Below are positions 8,290 through 16,747 of a stretch of DNA of 58,850 nucleotides, in pieces. The notes under the pieces are model-generated. The model searched no databases. It saw only the letters and a list, made by a program, of their open reading frames with translations, and was not told the DNA's origin. The DNA is from Symplocastrum torsivum CPER-KK1 (lineage in GTDB: Bacteria > Cyanobacteriota > Cyanobacteriia > Cyanobacteriales > Coleofasciculaceae), in the NCBI GenBank assembly GCA_019358875.1, contig JAHHIF010000049.1, positions 1 to 58,850 of the forward strand, read 5' to 3'. The stretch's first letter is position 1. Every line of letters starts with the position of its first letter. The translations under genes and the position numbers were made by a program.

Positions 8290-10242
8290 TCAGGACTCCC
8301 GTCCGGACGCCCATTGATCGCGCCATTTTACGGTGCCTTCGCTGGCGATTACCCAACGACGAGCAACCAGATTCTCTCGCAAGGGAGACTGACCTTCACG
8401 CCACATTGCGTATTTATAAGCAATGAGCTTACCAGCACTTTCATTGAAGGGAATTTCTGCAAACCAGGTGTTGGTGTTGATGAATTCCAGGGGATACGCC
8501 TTCAAGATATCCCAGTTCCCCAATTCTGGACAATCGCCTGTTACGACAACAATTTCACCAGGATTAGTCTGGACACCATTGAGTTGTACGCGGACAATGG
8601 TTTGCCCCTTGATTCTCTCAGCAACGTGACTGATTACAATTACTTCCCGTGATTCTAATTGTAGATCATGAAGATGCCCGTCTTTGACTTCAAATTTTTG
8701 ACGGGATAAGACATCCGTATGTTCTCCGTCAGGTAACTCAGTTTCAACCGCCTCAAGCTTCACCGCTGCCCCTCGATTCATTGCCACAAACAGCAGTGAA
8801 TCCCGGTAACGCCGGATATAACAATAAACATCTGGAGTTAGGTACTTTTGCCACTGACTACCCATTGATACCGCTGGGTTCAATCGCCGCACTCCTGAAA
8901 GAAGCCGGATGTCTCGGTAAAGTGGTGTTTCAGTGTCCCAGCTTTCCATCATTGGGCGATTGTAGGGATCGTTATTACCATAAGGGTCACCGTCTGCGTT
9001 CGTATCATTATGGAGATACTGCTCTGTACCGTAGTAGATGCAGGGAATACCGCGAGAGGTCATAATTAATGCGATCGCCAAACGTAAACTCTCCGGGTCA
9101 GCATTTAACGTCTGGAAGCGATGCATATCATGATTGTCGATAAACGTAATCAATTCAGTAGCGCTGTTGTATCGATAATCCTGGTCAAGAACATTTTGAA
9201 CTAAGTGAAATCCTTCAGAATTTCCTACACCTAACGCCTCTCGAATTGCCATTGCTAGACCAAAGTCAAGAATTGACATCCCAGAGTCATTAGCAAATTC
9301 AACTGAACGCTCATTCAAAGGGCTACTATAAATCCATTCTCCGAAGATAAAAACATCTGGTTTATAAGTTTGAATATCAGCCGTAAATTCTTGCCAAAAC
9401 CAGACGGGCATATGCTTTACTGTATCAACTCGTAAAGCATCAACACCTCGATCAAGCCATTGCTTAATCGCTGACTTGATGTACTCTCTATATTCCGTAT
9501 TATTTTCATTAAACGTGGCGAGTCCTGACAATTCACAGTTTTGTACCTGCCACTCATCTTCCCAGTTAGTGACTTCACCATAATGGTGATACCAGTTATC
9601 CTTATCATCATTGAAATCAGCTATTTTTACACCGTCGTCGTAGAGTTCTCCCTTTTTGCCACTAAAATCAGGATTGCTATGGTTACACACAATATCTAGA
9701 ATCAGCTTCATATTCCGTTTGTGTACCTCATCAATCAATTTATCGAAAATTGTATTTTTCGATTCTTGGGTTTTATTGAGAGATGGGTTGTCATCCTTGT
9801 GAATAAAACGAGGATTTAATCGTTTAAAATCTTTCGTCCAGTAACCATGTATTGCTGCACTGTCAATAAACAAGTCTTCGACTTGCTCAAATAAAGGAGT
9901 AAGCCAAATTGCTGTTACACCTAATGTCTTTAAGTAGTCCAGTTTGTCAATAATTCCCTGTAAATCTCCGCCCCAGTATTTCCCCCAATCATTTTTATCT
10001 GGATCATAAAGCTCTGGGTTTGGTCCCTCACTATTTTCGGCATCACCATCATTGAAGCGATCCACAACAATGAAGTAAAGGGTTTCCTGACGAAATTCGA
10101 TATCTCTGGTATAGAGAAACTCTAAATCTAAATCAGGTTCTGTTGGAGTTTCTGTTATAAGAGCATCAACTGTCTCGTTAACTTTTGCATCTGACATTTC
10201 ATACTGAGATGCCGAAGATTGAGAGGGAGGAGTGGACACCAT
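8290..10242 (-). CDS. GH13 alpha-amylase family protein with C-terminal starch-binding domain
   Basis: 650 residues. The (beta/alpha)8 GH13 domain starts near residue 45 (ETLYFIVVDRFNDGD). It shows LGVTAIWLTP, DIVCNHSN, the nucleophile in GVDALRVDTVKHMP, the acid/base glutamate in VFIFGEWIYS and the transition-state aspartate in ITFIDNHDMHRF. A C-terminal CBM20-like starch-binding domain occupies about residues 550-645 (GDCPELGNWD, WFAEIPF). It resembles cyclomaltodextrin glucanotransferase and maltogenic amylase. There is no signal peptide, so it probably acts on glycogen or maltodextrin in the cytoplasm. A GH31 gene 6.5 kb away may act on the same class of substrate. Confidence 0.9.
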   Translation of the reverse strand: MVSTPPSQSSASQYEMSDAKVNETVDALITETPTEPDLDLEFLYTRDIEFRQETLYFIVVDRFNDGDAENSEGPNPELYDPDKNDWGKYWGGDLQGIIDKLDYLKTLGVTAIWLTPLFEQVEDLFIDSAAIHGYWTKDFKRLNPRFIHKDDNPSLNKTQESKNTIFDKLIDEVHKRNMKLILDIVCNHSNPDFSGKKGELYDDGVKIADFNDDKDNWYHHYGEVTNWEDEWQVQNCELSGLATFNENNTEYREYIKSAIKQWLDRGVDALRVDTVKHMPVWFWQEFTADIQTYKPDVFIFGEWIYSSPLNERSVEFANDSGMSILDFGLAMAIREALGVGNSEGFHLVQNVLDQDYRYNSATELITFIDNHDMHRFQTLNADPESLRLAIALIMTSRGIPCIYYGTEQYLHNDTNADGDPYGNNDPYNRPMMESWDTETPLYRDIRLLSGVRRLNPAVSMGSQWQKYLTPDVYCYIRRYRDSLLFVAMNRGAAVKLEAVETELPDGEHTDVLSRQKFEVKDGHLHDLQLESREVIVISHVAERIKGQTIVRVQLNGVQTNPGEIVVVTGDCPELGNWDILKAYPLEFINTNTWFAEIPFNESAGKLIAYKYAMWREGQSPLRENLVARRWVIASEGTVKWRDQWASGRES

Positions 10243-10948
10243 AAGAGTTACTTAGATAGTTGTAGAGGTTAGTTCTAGTCCGTGAAAGCTGATGCAACAC
10301 GCCTGGATTTGTGAGTTATTCATGCAGACTATTCAAGATTTTACAAAATGTTTTATTTTTTGTATAGATGCTTGCCAAAGCAATGGTTTTTTGTTGAAAG
10401 CATTACCTTGTTCAGTGAATAATAAAAAGTAGATGTTCGGGTTAGAAAATGTTTACTAAGTAACCAATTACCTCTTCCTCAAGCTGATTGGGGTCACCTA
10501 AGGTAGAAAAATTCTCAGAGCGAATTGTTTATTCTATATCTATAGATAGAGCCAGGATCGCACACTTTCTGCATAGAAAATAGTAAATTGTGAAGAGAGG
10601 AGTGCGATCGCACGTTTATCAAGCAGCTTCTCATCAAGATTGCTTAACTTAAAGAAAATAGTGCAGCTTTTGAGTTTCTTAAATTAAGTACTATCTATCC
10701 TCCTGCATATTTCCTAAGGGGAAATTAGCTTAGAGAAACTCTATCTACGGCACGATGGAGTTACTGAAGAACTTGAACAAGATTGAATGGAAACGTTGCA
10801 TCTTTGCTGTTGTCGTTCATCTGTAAAAGCGATCATACTCCCTAGGGAAATTAACTCAATAGACTACTGGTTTTGCAACAGCGCAGGTTCACAGACGCTT
10901 CTACATCATTCATTCGATTTCGGAACATAGGGTGATTCAGGAGATACG
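10243..10948. other. long intergenic region between divergent genes
   Basis: About 700 bp, AT-rich, with one HIP1 octamer near 10604-10611 and short AT palindromes near 10537. I see no ORF, tRNA or clear riboswitch. It must carry the promoters of the amylase gene and the lipoprotein gene. Confidence 0.5.
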
Positions 10949-11461
10949 ATGAACGCCATTTCACCAAAGCCTCAAAAATTTTTACGTCCCACCGCGTGGT
11001 TGCTGTCCGTTTTACTAGGGCTTCCCTTCTTTGCTGGTTGCGCTAGTCAGCAGACTGCCGCTCCGCCACCACCTGTTGACGATACGGTTACGGGAACGCA
11101 AAACTATCCTGCCCCCGGAGCCTCCCCGCAAGCCAAGAAGGGATTGTCGAACACACAGAAAGTAGCCATCTTGGCTGGAGCGGCTGCACTTTACTACCTC
11201 TACAATCAGCACAAGAACAGACGAGGACAGGGGGCAGAGGGGCAGTATTACCTCTCTAAGAACGGGCGTGTTTACTACCGTGATGCTCAGCATCGTGTTC
11301 ATTGGGTAACACCACCACCTGAGGGAATTCGAGTTCCGGAATCAGAAGCAGCCCGCTACCGTGACTTCCAAGGCTATAACAACAGACCTTCAGGTCGTGA
11401 TTTGACTGATGTATTACCACCTGAAGGGCAGACTGCACCTGAACCAGCTCCAGCGTACTAA
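10949..11461 (+). CDS. hypothetical lipoprotein
   Basis: 170-residue protein with a lipoprotein signal ending in FFAGC, a proline-rich linker (APPPPVDD), a second weakly hydrophobic segment (VAILAGAAALYYLYN, about residues 71-85) and a tyrosine-rich C-terminal region (YYLSKNGRVYYRD, HRVHWVTPPP). The Shine-Dalgarno GGAGATACG precedes the ATG. Function unknown; the aromatic/proline pattern suggests an envelope protein. The repeat protein gene 200 bp downstream points the same way and may be co-regulated. Confidence 0.7.
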   Translation: MNAISPKPQKFLRPTAWLLSVLLGLPFFAGCASQQTAAPPPPVDDTVTGTQNYPAPGASPQAKKGLSNTQKVAILAGAAALYYLYNQHKNRRGQGAEGQYYLSKNGRVYYRDAQHRVHWVTPPPEGIRVPESEAARYRDFQGYNNRPSGRDLTDVLPPEGQTAPEPAPAY

Positions 11462-11669
11462 TTCGTACTAAGTGCTGCTTCGTACAACTCAAAAGTCAAA
11501 AATTATTTGAGTGTAAGGTGTTTACCCACCTGAAGCTGGTCACTTATTTTCACCACGCTGTACTAGTTACGACAAGCGCTGAAGCAGAAAAACAAAACGT
11601 TGAATAGATTTAGAGCTTTTACTCATTTACTCAACGATTTCATTGACGAGTTTAAAAAGGAGATTAATC

Positions 11670-12062
11670 ATGGTAGATGGATTTTTGAGAAAAATGCAGG
11701 ATGCCCTCTCTGAGGCTACCGGTCAGCAATACGATCAGGATGCCGACTATGATCGGCAAGTACGCCCAGCAAGTGAAGATCCATACGGCGACCCAGCCTA
11801 TCAGGATTTCGGCGATGTCCGCCCAGCAAGTGAAGACCCTTACGGTGACCCTGCCAGCTACGGTCCCTTCGGTGATGTCCGTCCAGCAAGTGAAGACCCT
11901 TACGGTGACCCTGCTGACTCTGGCTCGTTCGGTGATGTCCGTCCAGCAAGTGAAGACCCTTACGGCGACCCTGCCGATTATGGTGCATATGGAGATGTTC
12001 GCCCAGCGAGTGAAGACCCATATGGTGACCCTGCTGACCAGTATTACAACAACGACCGATGA
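11670..12062 (+). CDS. acidic pentameric-repeat protein (RPASEDPYGDP repeats)
   Basis: 130-residue soluble acidic protein. After a short helical N-terminus (MVDGFLRKMQDALSEATG), five 20-residue repeats each carry the invariant core VRPASEDPYGDP, followed by a variable tyrosine/phenylalanine-glycine segment. The underlying DNA is a 60-bp tandem repeat. The start is ATG at 11670, with AAGGAG just upstream; an earlier in-frame TTG at 11643 lies ahead of that site. Highly biased composition suggests an intrinsically disordered protein. No function known to me. A terminator hairpin follows. Confidence 0.75.
   Translation: MVDGFLRKMQDALSEATGQQYDQDADYDRQVRPASEDPYGDPAYQDFGDVRPASEDPYGDPASYGPFGDVRPASEDPYGDPADSGSFGDVRPASEDPYGDPADYGAYGDVRPASEDPYGDPADQYYNNDR
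11758..12057 (+). repeat. five 60-bp coding repeats
   Basis: Repeat unit of 60 bp encoding the 20-aa unit with core RPASEDPYGDP. The copies share the core almost base for base and vary in the linker. Part of the preceding CDS, not a CRISPR. Confidence 0.85.
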
Positions 12063-12153
12063 GGCGAAAGTAAAATTTGATTTGGTGCGGTGATTTTAAG
12101 GTGCAATAAAACTGGGGCTTATCGTGAGGAATAACCGCACGGAGTATGTAAAT

Positions 12154-12191
12154 AAGGCAGTGGCGAAATGGGCTACTGCCTTTATTTTTAT
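12154..12191 (+). terminator. intrinsic terminator after the repeat-protein gene
   Basis: Stem AAGGCAGT (12154-12161) / ACTGCCTT (12175-12182) with a 13-nt loop, followed by the T-rich stretch TTATTTTTATT. Confidence 0.7.
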
Positions 12192-12252
12192 TAGTATTTC
12201 ATCAGGCGATCGCAACTCAACTAATAAGAAATTTAATTTCAGGAGTTACGCA

Positions 12253-12328
12253 CTTGCCCCCTAAATCCCCGAATTCTGGGGGACTTTGAACTCCGATTTC
12301 CCCAAAGTTGGGAGGGTTAGGGGGCAAG
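12253..12328. repeat. 76-bp palindromic repeat with 12-bp inverted ends
   Basis: Begins CTTGCCCCCTAA and ends in its exact complement TTAGGGGGCAAG. Internally it has the core AATTCTGGGGGACTTTG. A related copy with the same core is at 37271-37353. It looks like a small non-autonomous (MITE-like) or dispersed palindromic element. It is fused to the truncated start of the DUF4349 fragment. Confidence 0.7.
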
Positions 12329-12616
12329 ATTGACGCTCAGCTAAAAAGCTTAACGAATCGCGTAGCCTACTCTACTATCACCTTGCACCTAGAAGCCGCA
12401 GTTTCGATAACAACGCCACAACAACCTTTGGGGTTACAGGTTCAAGATACTTGGAACAAAGCTACGCGATCGGTTAGTGAATTTACCACAGGCTTACTCA
12501 AATTAGGACTGTGGCTGATGGCATATAGCCCTTATCTTCTTCTGCTTGGTGGCGCAGTATTGTTTGGCTACATCCGCCTCAAAAGGAGATGGGGTGGTAG
12601 GGAGGCAGGAAGCTAA
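12329..12616 (+). pseudogene. DUF4349-type protein, C-terminal fragment only
   Basis: The readable frame encodes LKSLTNRVAYSTITLHL, then a linker and a membrane segment (LLKLGLWLMAYSPYLLLLGG, then a hydrophobic-basic end). This is the C-terminal pattern of DUF4349 proteins, which normally have an N-terminal signal and a long coiled coil before it. Here the homology stops exactly at the edge of the 76-bp palindromic repeat, and no matching N-terminal part is present upstream, where a terminator sits instead. The repeat-derived TTG at 12308 gives an open frame but no ribosome-binding site. Most likely a truncated, dead gene. Confidence 0.6.
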
Positions 12617-12665
12617 CATACATAAACTTTGGAAGTTTTTGACTCATTACCTCATCACCCAGTCT

Positions 12666-13214
12666 CTACTCCCCAGTTTGAAGATTATCCGTTCGATGCC
12701 CATTCGGATAAATCGTTGAACTGTCTAAGTAGGCATTGGAGAAGTCAACATTTTGGGTGCGAAACAGATTACTTCCACTTAACTGAGCTTGGGATAAGTT
12801 TGCCCTATCTAGATTTGCTCCACTCAAATCAGCATTACTCAAATTCGCACCACTGAGGTCAGCGTTTCCTAGATCTGCTCCTTGTAAATTGGCATTTTCC
12901 AAAATTGCTCCTCGTAAATTGGCACGACGGAGAGTCGCTCTAAATAAATTTGCTTGCCTTAGGTTAGCTTCAGATAAATTGGCTTGGTAAAGCTGAGCAT
13001 CACTCAACTGAGCTGATTGAAGTTGAGCTTGCTGTAACTCCGCTTGACTCAGATTAGAGTAGGGCAGATAGGTTTTTTGAAGCTTGCTGCCAGTTAGATC
13101 AATTCCTTGTAGATTGGCTTCAAACAAGTCAGCCTCGCTGATATCTACTTCACTAAAATCTCGTTTTCCACTGGCATATTGAGCCAATAACTCGGCTCCA
13201 GAAATCTTCTTCAT
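12666..13214 (-). CDS. pentapeptide repeat protein
   Basis: 182 residues. After a short N-terminal helix (KISGAELLAQYASGKRDF), roughly 25 consecutive A(D/N)LXX pentapeptides run from about residue 25 to 165 (DLFEANLQGIDL, ANLRQANLFRATL, GADLGNADLSGANL). They fold as a right-handed quadrilateral beta-helix. The 30 to 40-residue tail carries no repeats. The family is very common in cyanobacteria; functions are mostly unknown. No signal peptide, so cytoplasmic. Confidence 0.9.
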   Translation of the reverse strand: MKKISGAELLAQYASGKRDFSEVDISEADLFEANLQGIDLTGSKLQKTYLPYSNLSQAELQQAQLQSAQLSDAQLYQANLSEANLRQANLFRATLRRANLRGAILENANLQGADLGNADLSGANLSNADLSGANLDRANLSQAQLSGSNLFRTQNVDFSNAYLDSSTIYPNGHRTDNLQTGE

Positions 13215-13542
13215 CGGTGGCGCTTTTAATCTGGAAGCCTTGACTGGCTTCTTCGGAGGTTATTTCTACTGCAACATCAATATGTATTTATGCTTAGTAC
13301 TTCCTTAACAGTAGAACACTGTAGCAAAAGACACATTTGTTCTAACTTTTTTTTAATCTTTGCGAAGATTTGCTAAAATTTTCCTATGAACCTTGACAAA
13401 ATGCGCTGTATTATGTACTTAACTTCAATTGGTTACAGACCTGCGTGATCGTTTTCTGCTGCGCTTCATCAAATTGATATAACAAGTTCAGCGCCGTGAA
13501 ATGTCAAGATGAAAAGCAAAGCTCCAAATATATAAAAACACT
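13215..13542. other. divergent intergenic region
   Basis: About 330 AT-rich bp between the pentapeptide gene and the SagB-type gene. No gene, repeat or strong structural element seen; presumed promoters for both. Confidence 0.5.
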
Positions 13543-15096
13543 ATGTCAGAACTGCGAGTATCAATGGCTCAGCACTACCACGAGCGCACCAAATACGATC
13601 CAGAGACGATCGCATCTAAAAACAAACAACTGGACTGGGAAAATCAGCCTGTCCCTTATAAAGAATACAAAGTCGGTACCACCTTTGACCTAAAACCCTA
13701 CCTAAAGGAAGACTATGAAGCTTATACCGATGAACCGGGTAAAACTTGGCGGAGGCTGTCGCAACTACTTCTTCATAGCTATGGTTTGACAGCAAGGATG
13801 CCGACACTCAATGGTCCCCCCCTCTATCTCCGAGCGGCACCCTCTGCGGGTGGTTTGTACCCAGCCGAGATTTATTTAGTCTCCCGTGGCACTCCTATAT
13901 TACCAACCGGACTTTACAACTATCAGTGTCGTAGCCACTCTCTCATTCATTTTTGGGAGAGTGAGGTTTGGTCAGTTTTGCAAGATGCTTGTTTCTGGCA
14001 TCCAGTCTTGGGAAGCACTGACTTGGCGATTGTAATTACAGCCGTTTTTCATCGCTCAGCTTGGCGTTATGAGGATCGAGCCTATCGGCGGATTTTCCTG
14101 GATACAGGTCATTTACTGGGCAACATTGAGCTAGCTTGTTCGCTCACCGCTTACCGTCCTCACCTAGTAGGTGGTTTTTCGGATGAGACGGTGAATAATT
14201 TACTGTATCTTGACCCGGATGCTGAAGGAACGATTGCGATTATACCTTTAGCCGATAAGCTCAATCCCCGCCAAAACTTACCACCAGCCCCAACTGTTTT
14301 GCCCTCTTCAACTCAAATAAGCTACCCAAATATTCCTGAGGGAGAACTACTGGGCTACTTGCATCGGGCTACACAAATCGAGGATACCAGGAATTGGAAC
14401 CTCGACAAGGATGACTCAAACACGAATGCAGAGAAACAATTAGAAGATAAGTACAACTTTCCCTTCTGCACTAAAGTCTCAACCGCGACAAAACCTATAG
14501 ATTGGCAAAGTGGAGACTTACCCCTACAAGCCCTGTCGAACACTATTCTCCAGCGACGCTCCACCCGTGCTTACAACGGAGCTAATTTGACACTAGACGA
14601 ACTGAACGCTGTACTAAATTTTACCTACCAACCGCAGCACTCCTTTGCACAAGGACTTGATAGTTCACCCGATTATTTTGATCTGAACTTAATTGAAACC
14701 TTTGTCGCGGTTTCTGGAGTCACTAACTTAGAGGAAGGTTGCTACTATTACGCGCCAAAAGCCCAGGAGTTGCGGCAGATTCGATTTAAAAATTTCCGGA
14801 GAGAGTTGCACTACCTGTGTTTAGGGCAAGAGTTAGGACGAGATGCGGCGGCAGTGGTGTTTCATACGGCTGATTTAGAGAAAGCTGTGACAAAAGTTGG
14901 CGATCGCGCTTATCGTTATCTACACATGGATGCTGGTCATCTGGGGCAACGAATGAATTTAGCCGCAATCTATCTAGGTTTAGGGGTAAGCGGTATTGCT
15001 GGTTTCTTTGATGACCAAGTGAATGAAGTCTTAGGCATCCCAACGGATGAGGCTGTTCTATATATCACTACTTTGGGGCGTCCAAGACGGCTTTAG
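13543..15096 (+). CDS. SagB-type nitroreductase-fold oxidase, two domains
   Basis: 517 residues made of two nitroreductase-like halves (about 65-255 and 325-515). Typical SagB/ThcOx elements are YHERTKY near the start, the flavin-binding APSAGGLYPAEIYLV in the first half, and ILQRRSTRAYNGANLTLDEL with AGHLGQRMNLAA in the second. Family members are FMN enzymes; some oxidise thiazolines in azol(in)e peptides. No YcaO cyclodehydratase or precursor peptide gene lies nearby, so a peptide-maturation role is not supported here. An internal ATG (residue 8, 13564) is an alternative start. Confidence 0.85.
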   Translation: MSELRVSMAQHYHERTKYDPETIASKNKQLDWENQPVPYKEYKVGTTFDLKPYLKEDYEAYTDEPGKTWRRLSQLLLHSYGLTARMPTLNGPPLYLRAAPSAGGLYPAEIYLVSRGTPILPTGLYNYQCRSHSLIHFWESEVWSVLQDACFWHPVLGSTDLAIVITAVFHRSAWRYEDRAYRRIFLDTGHLLGNIELACSLTAYRPHLVGGFSDETVNNLLYLDPDAEGTIAIIPLADKLNPRQNLPPAPTVLPSSTQISYPNIPEGELLGYLHRATQIEDTRNWNLDKDDSNTNAEKQLEDKYNFPFCTKVSTATKPIDWQSGDLPLQALSNTILQRRSTRAYNGANLTLDELNAVLNFTYQPQHSFAQGLDSSPDYFDLNLIETFVAVSGVTNLEEGCYYYAPKAQELRQIRFKNFRRELHYLCLGQELGRDAAAVVFHTADLEKAVTKVGDRAYRYLHMDAGHLGQRMNLAAIYLGLGVSGIAGFFDDQVNEVLGIPTDEAVLYITTLGRPRRL

Positions 15097-15286
15097 TTTA
15101 GCCATCTACCGACAAAACTTACCAATTTGCATGAGAACATAAGAAACGTTGTCAAGGGCACTTTTAACTGGTAATTCGGGCTAAAGCAGATTTAGCTCTC
15201 GTTGCAGTCGGTAAAAAAAAACATTGGTCTCGCAGAAAAACACCATTTCTCATTAACATTTAATAAAGCAATCTAGGTGGGTATTT

Positions 15287-15652
15287 ATGGGCACAGTTCT
15301 GGTGGTGGAGGATAGTCTGAGTCAAAGGGAGATGATTTCATCACTCCTGAAAGGAAGTGGACTGAGTGTAATTGTTGCTAGTGATGGCGTTGAGGCACTA
15401 GAGCAAATTCAATCATCTTGTCCTGATCTCGTTGTGCTGGACATCATCATGCCCCGGATGAATGGCTATGAAGTCTGCCGTCGGCTCAAATCCAACTCTG
15501 AAACCCAGAACTTAGCAGTAGTCATGTGTTCAGCTAAAAAGGAAGAATTTGATCGCTACTGGGGTATCAAGCAAGGTGCTGATGCCTACGTGACTAAGCC
15601 ATTCCACCCGCAAGAACTAGTTGGTACAGTTAAACAACTCCTACGAGGCTAA
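15287..15652 (+). CDS. single-domain response regulator (CheY/PilH-like)
   Basis: 121 residues, a receiver domain only. The acidic pocket (VVEDS), phosphoacceptor aspartate in LVVLDIIMPRMNGYE, the alcohol position (VVMCSAKKE) and the conserved lysine in YVTKPFHPQEL are present. With no output domain it probably works by protein contact, as PilH/TaxP-type regulators of cyanobacterial pilus motility do. No kinase is adjacent. The tandem RNase III gene begins 57 bp downstream on the same strand, so co-transcription is possible. Confidence 0.9.
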   Translation: MGTVLVVEDSLSQREMISSLLKGSGLSVIVASDGVEALEQIQSSCPDLVVLDIIMPRMNGYEVCRRLKSNSETQNLAVVMCSAKKEEFDRYWGIKQGADAYVTKPFHPQELVGTVKQLLRG

Positions 15653-15709
15653 AACGGCAATAGGCTGTAGCAAGAAATCGCTTATCACCAAGTTACCAAT
15701 TACCCCAAC

Positions 15710-16672
15710 ATGGAATGGAATTCTGAGCCAGTCGAAGCCAAAATCGGCATCAACTTCAAGAACAGCGAAATCCTTTACCTTGCCCTCAGTCATCGTTCCT
15801 ATGCCCAACAAATCAGCGAACCAGACAACAACAATGAGCGTCTGGAATTTTTAGGTGAAGCAATTCTAAATGTTGTTGCGGCTGACTACTTATATCATCA
15901 CTGTCCTTATCTAGAAGTTGGTAACCTTTCAGCGCTGCGTGACAAGCTGCTGGAAAGAGAAAGGCTGACGAAGCTTTGGTTCCAACTGGGTTTAGGGGAA
16001 GCTTATCCATTTTTGGGCTTAGCAGAACAACGACATCGCCTCCGCCAGCAACCGAATAATCCTTTCGAGAGTGGTTTTGAGGCTCTAGTCGGTGCGATTC
16101 ACCTAGATCGCGGTTTCTCGCAAACTCGTAACTGGTTGGTTAAGAACCTAATTGCGCCGTTGCTAGAACGTCATCTCAAAGACCTAAAGGAGCGTCCATC
16201 ACCGAATAAGCAGCTAAAATTTCTGGGTGATGCTCTCCTAAAAGCGATCGCATCTGATTACCTATATCGCAACTTACCTTATGTGAGTGAACGTCAACTT
16301 ATACAGTTATATAAGGAAATTGTCAGTAATGAACGGCAGGGTGAGTATCTTAGTCAACTCACGCCGGAAGATTTGGCAGGGTTCAATCTGGAGCAAGACA
16401 TTATTCGTGTTAAGTCATTCAAGGTATTGTTAGGAGCGATTTATGTTGAGTGCAACACTTTGGAGGAGAGGCGTGGTTTCTCAAAAACTAGTGAGTGGTT
16501 CTCGAAATGCTTTATTGATGACGATGAAATTTTAAGAAAAGCGATCGCGTTATTACTAGAAGACGGTAAACCTCAAAAATGGATTATCCGTCATGTAATG
16601 GGTTACGAAAGCAAGGATTACAACGAAGGTAGAGACCGCTTTAATGCCGTAATCGAAGGGCAAAAAACATAA
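15710..16672 (+). CDS. tandem RNase III-fold protein, both active sites degenerate
   Basis: 320 residues containing two RNase III domains in series and no double-stranded-RNA-binding domain. Domain 1 (about 8-150) has LALSHRSY and NERLEFLGEAIL: the first two glutamates are kept, the catalytic Asp is Glu, and the second signature reads FESGFEALVGA, with Ser in place of the catalytic Asp. Domain 2 (about 160-285) has NKQLKFLGDALL and VKSFKVLLGA: the glutamates and the second Asp are lysines. Canonical bacterial RNase III is one domain plus a dsRBD and works as a homodimer, whereas this chain could form the dimer internally, as Dicer does. It is probably an RNA-binding pseudo-nuclease, or a nuclease with one weak site. 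No ribosome-binding site is obvious. Confidence 0.8.
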   Translation: MEWNSEPVEAKIGINFKNSEILYLALSHRSYAQQISEPDNNNERLEFLGEAILNVVAADYLYHHCPYLEVGNLSALRDKLLERERLTKLWFQLGLGEAYPFLGLAEQRHRLRQQPNNPFESGFEALVGAIHLDRGFSQTRNWLVKNLIAPLLERHLKDLKERPSPNKQLKFLGDALLKAIASDYLYRNLPYVSERQLIQLYKEIVSNERQGEYLSQLTPEDLAGFNLEQDIIRVKSFKVLLGAIYVECNTLEERRGFSKTSEWFSKCFIDDDEILRKAIALLLEDGKPQKWIIRHVMGYESKDYNEGRDRFNAVIEGQKT

Positions 16673-16747
16673 CGCTTAAGGGTTAGAGAGAACGTCAATT
16701 GGTAATCTGGACGTGTAGAGCCTTTTCAGTTTATCGGGAGTGCATCT

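Noticed and set aside
11758..12057. CRISPR array
   Set aside because: The 60-bp repeats are contiguous and coding, with no spacer structure.
11701..12093. Repetitive ORFs in other frames and on the opposite strand of the SEDPYGDP gene
   Set aside because: They are shadows of the same 60-bp repeats. Only the frame with AAGGAG and ATG at 11670 has a coherent acidic protein.
13543..15096. Thiazole/oxazole-modified peptide cluster
   Set aside because: Only the SagB-type oxidase is present. No YcaO, no E1-like partner and no precursor peptide within several kb on either side.
15710..16672. Ordinary RNase III (rnc)
   Set aside because: Ordinary rnc has one catalytic domain plus a dsRBD. Here there are two catalytic folds, no dsRBD and lost active-site residues.
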